Source of the DNA: an uncultured bacterium
GTDB lineage: Bacteria; Cyanobacteriota; Vampirovibrionia; Gastranaerophilales; Gastranaerophilaceae
Length of the DNA: 64,000 bases
NCBI GenBank assembly: GCA_949290355.1
Contig: CASERN010000002.1
Coordinates: 1 to 64,000 of the forward strand
Reading direction: 5' to 3'
Within the stretch, counting starts at the first letter, position 1. Each line of letters opens with the position of its first letter. The position numbers and the translations under genes were made by a program. Shown here piece by piece: positions 35,477 through 43,552 of this stretch. Below the pieces are notes generated by a model. The model searched no databases. It saw only the letters and a list, made by a program, of their open reading frames with translations, and was not told the DNA's origin.

Positions 35477-36718
35477 ATGGCTAAAATAATTAAAGTACAA
35501 AAAGGAACAAAAGACATTTTACCTCAAGAAGTCGGTCAATGGCATAAACTTGAGAAAAATGCATTAGAAATTTTTACCCGCTACGGATATAAAGAAATCA
35601 GAACACCAATCTTTGAAGCAACAGAACTTTTTGCTCGCGGAGTAGGTGATACAACAGATATTGTAAATAAGGAAATGTACACTTTTGAAAAAAGTGATAG
35701 ATCTATTACATTAAGACCTGAAAATACAGCAGGTGTAGTCCGCTCATTTATTGAAAACGGAATGGCAAGACTATCAGCACCTGTAAAACTTTGGTACAAA
35801 GGTCCAATGTTCAGATATGAACGTCCTCAAGCAGGAAGACAAAGACAATTTCACCAAGTCGGTGTGGAAATGTTCGGAATTAAAGAACCGACAGCTGATG
35901 CTGAAGCTATTATGCTTGCTGTCGATTATCTTAATTCATTAGGTCTTAATGATTTGGAAGTAGAAATAAATTCTTTAGGCTGTCCTAAATGCCGTGAAGA
36001 ATATAAAAGGAAAATTAAAGAAGTCTTAAAACCTGAATTTGACAATCTTTGTGAAGACTGCCAAAATCGTTACGAAAAAAATCCACTAAGACTTTTAGAT
36101 TGCAAAGTAGAGTCTTGCAAAGAAATTTTTGAAAAACCTGAAATTCAAAAAGTTATTCAATCTGATTTTATTTGCGAAGAATGTGCACAGCATTACAGTG
36201 AACTAAAATCATACTTAGATAAACTAAACATTAAATATGTTGAAAACAAACTCCTTGTAAGAGGATTAGATTACTACAACAGAACAGTTTTTGAAATAAA
36301 ATCAAATAACTTAGGTTCACAAAACGCAGTCTGCGGAGGCGGAAGATATGACAGTTTAGTCAGAAATCTCGGCGGAGAGGATACTCCTGCTGTCGGTTGG
36401 GCTATGGGTATGGAAAGATTAAATTCTTTATTACCTGAAATTGAACCTGAAAAACTGGACGGTTACATCGTATCAAATTCTCCTGCTGATGCTTTTGCAT
36501 TTGCACAAGAATTGCGAGCTAAAGGAGTAAATGTCGAATTTGATCTTGCTAATAAAAAATTCACAAAACAACTCGAAAAAGCTTCTAAAGTTGCAAGATT
36601 TGCACTTATATTAGGTGAAGATGAAATCAAAGTAAATAAAGTTTCAGTCAAAAATCTCTCAACATCTGAACAAGTAACAATTGACAGAAATGAAGTTATA
36701 GATAAAATAAAAGCATAG
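35477..36718 (+). CDS. hisS: Histidyl-tRNA synthetase
   Basis: 413 residues, class II synthetase of normal length. Motif 1 region GYKEIRTPIFEATELF, motif 2 FRYERPQAGRQRQFHQVGVE, histidine-binding LLVRGLDYYNRTVFE, motif 3 AVGWAMGMERL, then the C-terminal anticodon-binding domain. A four-Cys insertion (CPKCREE ... CEDC, CEECAQ) may bind zinc. It charges tRNA-His. No ribosome site; a consensus promoter abuts the ATG. Confidence 0.95.
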   Translation: MAKIIKVQKGTKDILPQEVGQWHKLEKNALEIFTRYGYKEIRTPIFEATELFARGVGDTTDIVNKEMYTFEKSDRSITLRPENTAGVVRSFIENGMARLSAPVKLWYKGPMFRYERPQAGRQRQFHQVGVEMFGIKEPTADAEAIMLAVDYLNSLGLNDLEVEINSLGCPKCREEYKRKIKEVLKPEFDNLCEDCQNRYEKNPLRLLDCKVESCKEIFEKPEIQKVIQSDFICEECAQHYSELKSYLDKLNIKYVENKLLVRGLDYYNRTVFEIKSNNLGSQNAVCGGGRYDSLVRNLGGEDTPAVGWAMGMERLNSLLPEIEPEKLDGYIVSNSPADAFAFAQELRAKGVNVEFDLANKKFTKQLEKASKVARFALILGEDEIKVNKVSVKNLSTSEQVTIDRNEVIDKIKA

Positions 36719-36782
36719 ACAAAGGTGATCAAAAGATATTTATTTGAAATAAAATATCTCAAATTACAAAAAGGATAAAAAA

Positions 36783-37145
36783 ATGGCTAAATCTGTTGAT
36801 GAAGTAATCTCAAAAATTGCATTTGCTTTTAATCGAGTCTTTAAAGATTTCAAGGGAATTTATCTTTTCGGAATTCACACTGACGGGGAATTACATGATG
36901 GAGAAGATATTGAACTAGCTGCTCTTTTTGATACTGAAGATAAGTCAAAAAGAGAGCAAATTTGGCCTATTATCGGAAAAATTGAAACAGAATTAGACGT
37001 CTGTATTGACTTATATCCATATACTGAAGAAAGTTTCAAAAAAGATGAAGAGATTTATGAAGAAGTTATGGAAAAAGGAATTTTTTACAACAACAAAGGG
37101 GAGCGTAGCCACTCAACACAACAATCAGATTTTAGAGAAACTTAA
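36783..37145 (+). CDS. Degenerate MNT-type nucleotidyltransferase-fold protein with repeat-derived tail
   Basis: 120 residues. The region FKGIYLFGIHTDGELHDGEDIELAALFD is laid out like the active site of small nucleotidyltransferases (GSxxxGxxxxxSDIDL), but Gly-Ser is Gly-Ile and the Asp pair is D-x-E, so catalysis is doubtful. Later VCIDLYPYT fits the third strand. The last 15 or so residues (GERSHSTQQSDF) are encoded by copy 2 of the dispersed palindrome at 37098-37123, suggesting the original stop lay just before. AAAAAGGA precedes the ATG. No HEPN partner gene is adjacent. Confidence 0.55.
   Translation: MAKSVDEVISKIAFAFNRVFKDFKGIYLFGIHTDGELHDGEDIELAALFDTEDKSKREQIWPIIGKIETELDVCIDLYPYTEESFKKDEEIYEEVMEKGIFYNNKGERSHSTQQSDFRET
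37098..37123. repeat. Dispersed short palindrome, copy 2
   Basis: GAGCGTAGCCACTC followed by AACACAACA, closely matching copy 1 at 35178. It lies inside the 3' end of the nucleotidyltransferase-like gene and is translated there in a frame different from copy 1. Confidence 0.55.
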
Positions 37146-37237
37146 AGATTTAAATCTAAAAAAAAGCTTAGTTGCTCCAAATAAATTTTAGAATAAAAAA
37201 AGGATTTAATAGACATAGTAAAAAAGAGGTAAAAAAA

Positions 37238-37444
37238 ATGAATCAAATTACAATTCGTTCAGACAGACAAGATGACTACAAATTCTTCTACAAAGGTGAA
37301 GAAGTGGTTTTAGGAGCAGGAAAAATCATCAGTATTGCAAACGGACTTAACGATGTTGTACTACCAACTTGCGCTATGAAAATTATCAATAATCTCATTG
37401 TTATAAAAGAAGACGTTAAACACCACAAAGACGACGAAGAATAG
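37238..37444 (+). CDS. Hypothetical 68-residue protein
   Basis: An ATG at 37238 with AGAGGT upstream opens a frame beginning MNQITIRSDRQDDYKFFYKG and ending in an acidic/His-rich tail HHKDDEE. Predicted mostly beta (YKFFYKGEEVVLGAGKIISI). No family recognised. It follows the degenerate nucleotidyltransferase gene on the same strand and may be in the hisS transcript. Confidence 0.5.
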   Translation: MNQITIRSDRQDDYKFFYKGEEVVLGAGKIISIANGLNDVVLPTCAMKIINNLIVIKEDVKHHKDDEE

Positions 37445-37479
37445 GAGAATTCTACTCCATATCGGCATTGTATCGGACT

Positions 37480-37707
37480 TTAATTTTTTCGTTTTTCAAC
37501 AATTAAATCATAACCTAAAATATCGCAAATAGCTTTCAAATCTTTGAAAGTTAAATATTCGCGTTTCAATTTTGCTGAAAAATTCGCAGGTTTCGTATTT
37601 TTCCCTGAATATTCGTTTAATTTTTCGGACAAATCCTTTTGCAGCATATATTCTTTGTTAAGAAGAAATTTCACAAGCTGAAAATCTGTCATATCGTTAA
37701 TAATCAT
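37480..37707 (-). CDS. Small HTH-like regulator, divergent to prepilin (module 1)
   Basis: 75 residues: LVKFLLNKEYMLQKDLSEKLNEY, NFSAKLKREYLTFKDLKAICDILGYDLIVEKRKN. The layout and the ending LGYDLIVEK resemble small phage-repressor-like HTH proteins. A second family member at 51559-51792 (ending LGYNVVIKKK) is also divergent to a prepilin gene. TATAAT on the minus strand (37719-37714) is six bases before the ATG, so the transcript is probably leaderless. Regulation of the divergent prepilin is inferred from this repeated pairing. Confidence 0.6.
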   Translation of the reverse strand: MIINDMTDFQLVKFLLNKEYMLQKDLSEKLNEYSGKNTKPANFSAKLKREYLTFKDLKAICDILGYDLIVEKRKN

Positions 37708-37752
37708 CCTATAATTATAGTTTACCTTGACTTTTGGTGTAAAATAAGTTAT

Positions 37753-37798
37753 ATTAATCTATATATAAGTAGCCTTAATTATTTATATATAGATTAAT
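37753..37798. promoter_or_regulatory. Long inverted repeat between HTH and prepilin genes
   Basis: Perfect 16-bp arms (37753-37768, ATTAATCTATATATAA, and its complement at 37783-37798) separated by 14 nt. It lies in the divergent promoter region 25-70 nt before the prepilin ATG. Such a large, gapped inverted repeat fits a dimeric or tetrameric repressor operator. Confidence 0.55.
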
Positions 37799-37822
37799 TT
37801 ATATTTTTGTGGAGGCAATTTA

Positions 37823-38824
37823 ATGGCAGAGTTGTTGAGATTTCAGATAGCAAAATACTATAGCACCAGGGCAGTAAGAGGTGTCATAACTCTTTTCCCT
37901 CTCTTGGGAGAGGGTGTGCAAATATTCCTTCCCTTTTTAGGGAAGGTTAGGATGGGTAACAATCAATACCCACCCCAACCCTCCCTAATCAGGGAGGGAG
38001 TAACCTGTCATTGCGAGGGTGCTACGCACGTAGACATGTTAGACAATTCATATCAGCATTTGTCATGTAATCGTGAAGGTGCTACGCACGTAGCCCACTC
38101 TCACAATATTCGTCGAGCCGCCTTCACTCTCGCTGAAGTTCTCATCACCCTCGGCATTATCGGTGTGGTTGCTGCGATGACTATTCCCACACTTATTCAA
38201 AAAAATCAACAAAAAGCACTTGAAGTTTCATTCAAAAAATCTTATGCCAATCTCCATAATGCTTTTAACCTTGTTGTCGCAGAAGGTATACCTGTATTTC
38301 AAGGAGATGGTCACGATTATAATTCGGAGTTTGCGCAGGCGGTATACGCTAAATACAAACAGCTTGGATTAATTTCTGATAAAGAGAAAAAGGAATACAG
38401 AGAAAATGCAAGAAATTTTAATAAAGAAGCGACAATGCAAATCCCTCAATGCTCACAATATATGGGTTCTTCAGGAGCTTTTATAACACCTGACGGAAGC
38501 ATACTCTCTATTGTTCAAAACTGCGGAGCTCTGTGGTTTACAATAGATTCAAACGGTTTACATAAAGGCCCTAACGCATTAGGTCATGACATATTCATTT
38601 TTAAGAGTTACAAAAATTCAACAAAACTTATACCTGCAGATTTAGAATCCGAGCTTGAATGCGATGATTCCGGAAATTGCCACTATAACAACACTGAAGA
38701 CACAAAAGACAAATGTTCCAATACAAGTAAATCAAATCTAAACGGGGCGACCTGTGCAACTTATGCGCTCCAAAACAGATGCCCTTGGGATAGTTCTAAA
38801 ACTTACTGGGAATGTCTGCCGTAA
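37823..38824 (+). CDS. Type II/IV prepilin-like protein with repeat-derived N-terminal extension
   Basis: 333 residues. AFTLAEVLITLGIIGVVAAM (about 99-118) is a prepilin leader core: peptidase site, Glu at +5, long hydrophobic helix. In normal prepilins it lies within the first 10-30 residues. Here about 98 residues precede it, encoded by several palindromic repeats (37897-38093) that keep the frame open. The start ATG has a strong GGAGG, so translation probably begins there. The C-terminal part has GPNALGHDIFIF, shared in kind with the second prepilin at 51885 (QIGKDIFVM), and several Cys. Processing by prepilin peptidase despite the long leader is uncertain. Confidence 0.7.
   Translation: MAELLRFQIAKYYSTRAVRGVITLFPLLGEGVQIFLPFLGKVRMGNNQYPPQPSLIREGVTCHCEGATHVDMLDNSYQHLSCNREGATHVAHSHNIRRAAFTLAEVLITLGIIGVVAAMTIPTLIQKNQQKALEVSFKKSYANLHNAFNLVVAEGIPVFQGDGHDYNSEFAQAVYAKYKQLGLISDKEKKEYRENARNFNKEATMQIPQCSQYMGSSGAFITPDGSILSIVQNCGALWFTIDSNGLHKGPNALGHDIFIFKSYKNSTKLIPADLESELECDDSGNCHYNNTEDTKDKCSNTSKSNLNGATCATYALQNRCPWDSSKTYWECLP
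37897..38093. repeat. Cluster of palindromic repeats inside the prepilin gene
   Basis: Three related palindromes: CCCTCTC-TTGG-GAGAGGG (37897-37914), CCTTCCCT-TTTT-AGGGAAGG (37927-37946) and CCCTCCCT-AATC-AGGGAGGG (37979-37998). Then come two near-direct copies of GARGGTGCTACGCACGTAG (38015-38033 and 38075-38093), each containing CTACG-CA-CGTAG. GC content is far above the surroundings. All are translated in frame. Confidence 0.75.
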
Positions 38825-38835
38825 TAGCTGAAACA

Positions 38836-39057
38836 TTAATCTTCAACATCAAAGATTTTTGACGCGTTTACATCAAGAGCCTTGGAGATTCTGTAAATCA
38901 TATTGAGGCTTATGTTTTTATGTCCGTTTTCAACTAGACTCAAATAGTTAACGGAACAATCTATTTTTTCAGACAATACTTCTTGAGTCAAATCTCTCAA
39001 ATTTCTATAATATTTAATTTTAAGACCTATACGTTTTTTAAATTGATTAAATTCCAT
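38836..39057 (-). CDS. XRE-type helix-turn-helix regulator
   Basis: 73 residues, one Cro/C1-type domain: IGLKIKYYRNLRDLTQEVLSEKIDCSVNYLSLVENGHKNISLNMIYRISKALDV. No effector domain. TATAAT on the minus strand lies about eight bases before the ATG and no Shine-Dalgarno is seen. It ends ten or so bases from the convergent prepilin gene. A role in the prepilin module is possible but not shown. Confidence 0.8.
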   Translation of the reverse strand: MEFNQFKKRIGLKIKYYRNLRDLTQEVLSEKIDCSVNYLSLVENGHKNISLNMIYRISKALDVNASKIFDVED

Positions 39058-39095
39058 ATAGTCAAATTATATTAAGAAAACGGAGAAAAATAAAC

Positions 39096-40415
39096 CTATA
39101 ACAGTATCTGCGTTCCTAAAATAATTCTGTGGCTGTCTTCGGTATTTTCATTATCACAAAATACATAATTTAATATCAAACGTAAAGCCTGACCTTTAAT
39201 AAAATAATTCAAGCCGACAGAATATTCTCTGCTTTTGTCATTTGCAATATCTCGATTTGGATCGAATTGGTCATAACGAGCTAAAATATGAAGTTTTTGA
39301 GTAATTCTATAAGCTATAGTAGTATAAAAACCTGTTGCTTTATCAGTACTTCTATATGTTCCATTATAACCATCAGCTATGGCATATTCAAAGTTTGCCA
39401 TAAATTTTTTGTACCTGTAACTTGCATAAGCTCCACCAACAGTGTAATCTGTATCATTATGTCCTGCATTCAAGCCCCCGCCTAATACAAGTGTTCCGTA
39501 TTTCCCATCAGTTTTCCCTAAAGGTTTCAAGTTTACCCAGCCCGTAAATTCAGCTCCGGGGAAAAATTCTTTAAAAAATCTGTCAGAGCTATTTAACGCA
39601 ACACTATAGTCGATTAGATCATAATCACCTACAACCCTGACACCTAAAGCTCTTGTATTACCAAAAGTTCTTGATATTTGGGAACGCATTGCAAAAGGCA
39701 ATACATAAGAACTCATACCACCTTCTACACCAACCTGATTTCGGGAATTTCCTACAATTATCTTATGATGAGGAATTCTCGTATTCATAATATATGCATC
39801 AGTTACCAAACCTTGCAAATATGTTCTATTTTCCCCGTTCTTAAAGTTAAATTGCAATTTAAAATCGGTATTTTTATCTTTGAAATCCCCAACAACACCG
39901 GCTTCCATAAATCCAAAACCGTAATCCGTATCATAATCAGCTCCTGAAAAATCAAATCCCATATTCCCTTGATATGCACCATAAAATTGAACCTTATCAA
40001 TAGGTCCTTTTTTATATTTAAAAGTTAATTCATCTTTTAGCAAGAATGATGGAATAGTCGTTCTTTCAAGTTTCTTTTTATAAATTCTTCCAAAAAGAGA
40101 CTCTTCCTCAATCTTAAAAGGATGATCTGATTCCTTATTAGTATCAATAAGGTTATCAAATATAGAGAACTCTGTATCTACGTTATCCCTAATAATATCT
40201 TTTTGAACCCAATCATCATTTTTTTGTTTTGAATTTTCAGGAATTTGATTTTCTTTTAACAAATTGCTATCATTTTTAGTAACATCAAGATGAATAACTT
40301 CTTGCGTTTCTACAGGACTAACTTCCTTGTACTTAGCTTTTCCAAAAGCAAATACAGGAGGGCAAAACATAGTCAAAATAAGTATTAAAGCTATCCTTTT
40401 AAAAAAATAGTTCAC
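39096..40415 (-). CDS. Outer-membrane porin-like beta-barrel protein
   Basis: 439 residues from a GTG at 40415, giving a clean signal peptide (NYFFKRIALILILTMFCPPVFA, cleavage after VFA). An in-frame TTG ten codons upstream is the alternative. After a polar linker (35-115), the rest alternates polar and hydrophobic residues with many aromatic and Gly residues, ending in DSHRIILGTQILL, as in porins of the phosphate-selective OprP/O type. TGTTACATT on the minus strand is seven bases before the GTG, so the start may be leaderless. It supports a diderm envelope. Substrate unknown. Confidence 0.65.
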   Translation of the reverse strand: MNYFFKRIALILILTMFCPPVFAFGKAKYKEVSPVETQEVIHLDVTKNDSNLLKENQIPENSKQKNDDWVQKDIIRDNVDTEFSIFDNLIDTNKESDHPFKIEEESLFGRIYKKKLERTTIPSFLLKDELTFKYKKGPIDKVQFYGAYQGNMGFDFSGADYDTDYGFGFMEAGVVGDFKDKNTDFKLQFNFKNGENRTYLQGLVTDAYIMNTRIPHHKIIVGNSRNQVGVEGGMSSYVLPFAMRSQISRTFGNTRALGVRVVGDYDLIDYSVALNSSDRFFKEFFPGAEFTGWVNLKPLGKTDGKYGTLVLGGGLNAGHNDTDYTVGGAYASYRYKKFMANFEYAIADGYNGTYRSTDKATGFYTTIAYRITQKLHILARYDQFDPNRDIANDKSREYSVGLNYFIKGQALRLILNYVFCDNENTEDSHRIILGTQILL

Positions 40416-40463
40416 AAATATTAATGTAACACAAAATATATGCAAAAAAAATTTTTTTTAGTG

Positions 40464-40476
40464 TATATTAATTATT
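40464..40476 (+). promoter_or_regulatory. -10 box, leaderless start of decarboxylase gene
   Basis: TATATT (40464-40469), preceded by TG, lies seven bases before the ATG at 40477. No Shine-Dalgarno sequence. Confidence 0.4.
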
Positions 40477-41928
40477 ATGACAAATGTAACAAAAAAAACT
40501 ATGAATAAAATTTCTGAAAATAAATATACAAAAATAAAAATTAAAGCCCCTATTGTAGATGCCCTAAAAAAAGCTTATGAAAACCCTACATATCAGTTTC
40601 ATATCCCAGGACATACAAAAGGTAATGGTTCATTGCCTGAATTTAAAAAATTGATAGGCAAAAAAGCTCTATCTATTGACACTACAGATGAATTTGACGG
40701 ATTAGGCACATTGCACCCTGCAACAGGACCTATTAAAGAAGCTCAAGAATTAGCTGCAAAAGCATTCGGAGCAAAAAAAACATTCTTTTTACTAAACGGA
40801 TCAACTGCAGGAAATTTAGCATTAGCAATGGGTTTGACTAAACAAGGACAAAAAATTATTACAAACAGAAACTGCCACAGATCCATTCTCACTGGAATGA
40901 TTATTTCAGGAGCAGAACCTTTATGGCTTATTCCTGAAAGATTTGATGAATGGGGTATTTGGGGGAATGTTACACCTCAAAGTATTGAAAATATGCTAAA
41001 AGAGAATCCTGATGCAGGGATGGTATGGCTTACAAACCCTACTTATGAGGGTGTTGTGTCTGATATTAAATCAATTGCGGATATTTGTAAAAAATACGAT
41101 GTACCTTTAATTGTTGATGAAGCACATGCCTGCCTTTGGAATTTTAACAATCATCTTCCAACTACTGCTTTAAAACTCGGAGCAGATGCTGTTGTTCATT
41201 CTTTACACAAAACAGGCGGAAGCATGAGTCAAAGTTCTATGTTGCATATCGCAGAAAATTCAAAATTAGATTGTGAAGCTGTTGAAAAAGCTCTAAAACT
41301 TTTACATACGACAAGTCCTTCTTTAATGCTTTTGGCAAGTCTTGATGCAGCTCGTGCAAATCTTGACAGCCCTAGAGGAAGAAAACAACTTGAACGAGCA
41401 GTGCAAAATGCAAAATATTTAAGACGTGAAATTGATAAATTGGAACATATTCATCATCTTCAACCTGATTTTGGCTACAAAACAGATATTACAAAAATAT
41501 TTATCAAAGATGACAGGCTATCAGGCAAACGTCTTGAATCTATTTTGGAAATTGATTTTAACATAGAGGTTGAAAGTGCTTCAGATGCAGGACTTTTAAT
41601 TCTTTCTAACATTGGGAACACAAGAGCAGATATGCAGTATCTTGCAAAATGTTTACAACAAATTGATAAGACAAATTACACAGATATCTGCTATTTAGAA
41701 AAGAAAAAACATATGCCGATGCTCACACCAATTATTAAAATGACTCTTCGTGAAGCATTTTATTCACATAAAGAAGTTATTCCAAAAGAACAAGCCATAG
41801 GCAGAATTGCAGCTGAAGTTATTGCAGAATGTCCTCCGGGAATTGCAGTATTACTTCCTGGAGAACTTATCACGGAAGAACATTTACCATATCTTGTAGA
41901 TTACGAGACAATAGAAGTCATAAAATAA
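40477..41928 (+). CDS. Orn/Lys/Arg decarboxylase, class I fold (PLP)
   Basis: 483 residues. YQFHIPGHTKGNG, TDEFDGLGTLHPATGPIKEAQ, LIVDEAHACL and the PLP-lysine motif HSLHKTGGSMSQSSML mark the aspartate-aminotransferase-fold basic amino-acid decarboxylases (arginine, lysine or ornithine). At about 480 residues it is the short form without the N-terminal wing domain, as in Bacillus SpeA. With speE at 30518 it probably feeds polyamine synthesis; the exact substrate cannot be read from sequence. Confidence 0.88.
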   Translation: MTNVTKKTMNKISENKYTKIKIKAPIVDALKKAYENPTYQFHIPGHTKGNGSLPEFKKLIGKKALSIDTTDEFDGLGTLHPATGPIKEAQELAAKAFGAKKTFFLLNGSTAGNLALAMGLTKQGQKIITNRNCHRSILTGMIISGAEPLWLIPERFDEWGIWGNVTPQSIENMLKENPDAGMVWLTNPTYEGVVSDIKSIADICKKYDVPLIVDEAHACLWNFNNHLPTTALKLGADAVVHSLHKTGGSMSQSSMLHIAENSKLDCEAVEKALKLLHTTSPSLMLLASLDAARANLDSPRGRKQLERAVQNAKYLRREIDKLEHIHHLQPDFGYKTDITKIFIKDDRLSGKRLESILEIDFNIEVESASDAGLLILSNIGNTRADMQYLAKCLQQIDKTNYTDICYLEKKKHMPMLTPIIKMTLREAFYSHKEVIPKEQAIGRIAAEVIAECPPGIAVLLPGELITEEHLPYLVDYETIEVIK

Positions 41929-41992
41929 ATAATGTAAACGTACGATTTCAAAACCTCAATTTAGTGATAACATTTTGACGGAGGTTATGAAG

Positions 41993-42316
41993 ATGATTTT
42001 GACGAATATTGAAACTGTGCCAGGTATGAATATAGTTGCACAGTATGGTCTTGTTACAGGCAGCACAGTGAGAGCCAAAAACGCAATTAAAGATTTTGGT
42101 GCCGGATTAAAAAATATGGTAGGCGGAGAGTTAAAAAGTTATACAGAACTTTTATCAGAAGCCAGACAAGAAGCTATTGCGCGTATGCAACAACAAGCAA
42201 TCAAACTTGGGGCAAATGCTGTAATAAATATAAGATTAGCAACATCATCAGTTACTGTTGGAGCAGCTGAAGTATACGCATATGGTACAGCTGTAAAAGT
42301 TGAACCTAAAGGATAA
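41993..42316 (+). CDS. YbjQ-family protein (soluble)
   Basis: 107 residues from the ATG at 41993, eight bases after GGAGG. The fold signature is TVPGMNIVAQYGLVTGSTV and EARQEAIARMQQQAIKLGANAVINIRLATS. YbjQ/UPF0145 proteins form pentamers of unknown function; some are linked to heavy-metal or envelope stress. It heads a run of five close genes on the same strand (41993-45704). Confidence 0.85.
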   Translation: MILTNIETVPGMNIVAQYGLVTGSTVRAKNAIKDFGAGLKNMVGGELKSYTELLSEARQEAIARMQQQAIKLGANAVINIRLATSSVTVGAAEVYAYGTAVKVEPKG

Positions 42317-42320
42317 GTTT

Positions 42321-42770
42321 ATGAATGATATATTATTACTGCTTATTTTGCTTGTAATTACATATTTTACAGGCACAATTATAGAAAAAAAGCATTTCGA
42401 AAGTATTAGAAAACGAGAAATTGCACTTATAAAAAAACCTATTGTTAATTTTGGCGCAAAAACTTGGAATACAAATAAAAAAATTAAAAAAATTGAGTTG
42501 GTAACAGGTGAATGCGTAATTAGTGGTGATTATTTTAAAAATTTTGTAGCATCTTTAAAAAATCTTTTTGGGGGGAGACTTACTACATTTGAGTCTGTTT
42601 TGGACAGGGGCAGGCGCGAGGCAATCCTGAGAATGAGAGAAAAAGCAATAGGTGCAAATTTTATAATTAATACTCGTATTGAATCTGTTATGATAAACGA
42701 TAACTATGGAAAAGAAAGTGTACCTCAATGTGCTATTATTGCATACGGTACAGCAATAACATATGAATAA
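42321..42770 (+). CDS. YbjQ-like protein with membrane anchor
   Basis: 149 residues from the ATG at 42321 (AAAGGA upstream, four bases after the previous stop). One N-terminal membrane helix (ILLLLILLVITYFTGTI) is followed by a YbjQ-like domain: IELVTGECVISGDYFKN, FESVLDRGRREAILRMREKAIGANFIINTRIES, parallel to the soluble protein upstream. A tethered paralogue next to a soluble one suggests they form a mixed ring at the membrane; this is inference. Confidence 0.75.
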   Translation: MNDILLLLILLVITYFTGTIIEKKHFESIRKREIALIKKPIVNFGAKTWNTNKKIKKIELVTGECVISGDYFKNFVASLKNLFGGRLTTFESVLDRGRREAILRMREKAIGANFIINTRIESVMINDNYGKESVPQCAIIAYGTAITYE

Positions 42771-43548
42771 AAATCTGGAAGATAAATATATAAGTGTAAT
42801 AGAAGATAATATAAATGTAGGTCAATCAAATGCAATTGCAGAATTTTTCATTCTACTTGCAGGAATTCTCATTCTATTCTTATTATTGTACTTTTTCGCT
42901 GATAAAATTGGTTGTTTTTTCATAGACAGAATGTCAGACAAGACACAAATACAAATTGAAAATACTTTTTCATATGGCATTAATCCGAACATGTATGGTA
43001 AAACAGCTAATATAAAAAGACTTGAAACTCTTAGAGATAAAATTGTTCCTTTAGATAAAAAACTGCAAGGTAAATCAAAATTCCCTATTTATGAAGTCCC
43101 TGAAAAAGAAATTAACGCATTTGTAACCCCAAACGGAACAATATTTTTTACACGAGGACTTTTAAAAGAAGTTAAAGATGAAGAAATTCTGACTTTTGTA
43201 CTGGCACATGAACTTGGACATTATGCACACAGAGATCATTTAAAAAGCATCAGCAGAGAAATAATTGTAGGCCTTATAACATCAATTTTTACTTCCCAAA
43301 ATAATAATATAAACGGAACTCTTAATAGTATTTCAGACCTAAATGGCTTAACATATTCCAGAAGACAAGAGCTGGAAGCTGATAAATTTGCAAATAACAT
43401 TATTTATCAACTTTACGGAAATAACGATGGTGCAATTGAATTTTTCGAAATGTTAGAGAAAAAGGAAAAATTCCCTGAATTTTTACAATATTTTTCAACT
43501 CATCCATCTACAAAACAAAGGCTTAAATTTATTAAAAATGGACGGTAA
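42763..43548 (+). CDS. M48-family zinc metalloprotease, membrane bound
   Basis: 261 residues. One membrane helix (27-47), then IYEVPEKEINAFVTPNGTIFFTRGLL, the zinc motif HELGHYAHRDHL with HExxH at 149-153, and the third ligand region SRRQELEADKFA. The C-terminal FSTHPSTKQRLKFI is typical of the BepA/Oma1/HtpX-related group, which degrades misfolded envelope proteins. It overlaps the YbjQ-like gene by 8 nt. Confidence 0.88.
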   Translation: MNKNLEDKYISVIEDNINVGQSNAIAEFFILLAGILILFLLLYFFADKIGCFFIDRMSDKTQIQIENTFSYGINPNMYGKTANIKRLETLRDKIVPLDKKLQGKSKFPIYEVPEKEINAFVTPNGTIFFTRGLLKEVKDEEILTFVLAHELGHYAHRDHLKSISREIIVGLITSIFTSQNNNINGTLNSISDLNGLTYSRRQELEADKFANNIIYQLYGNNDGAIEFFEMLEKKEKFPEFLQYFSTHPSTKQRLKFIKNGR

Positions 43549-43552
43549 AATT

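Noticed and set aside
37897-38093. CRISPR array
   Set aside because: The palindromes differ from each other, spacers are irregular, the whole stretch is translated in frame and no cas genes are present.
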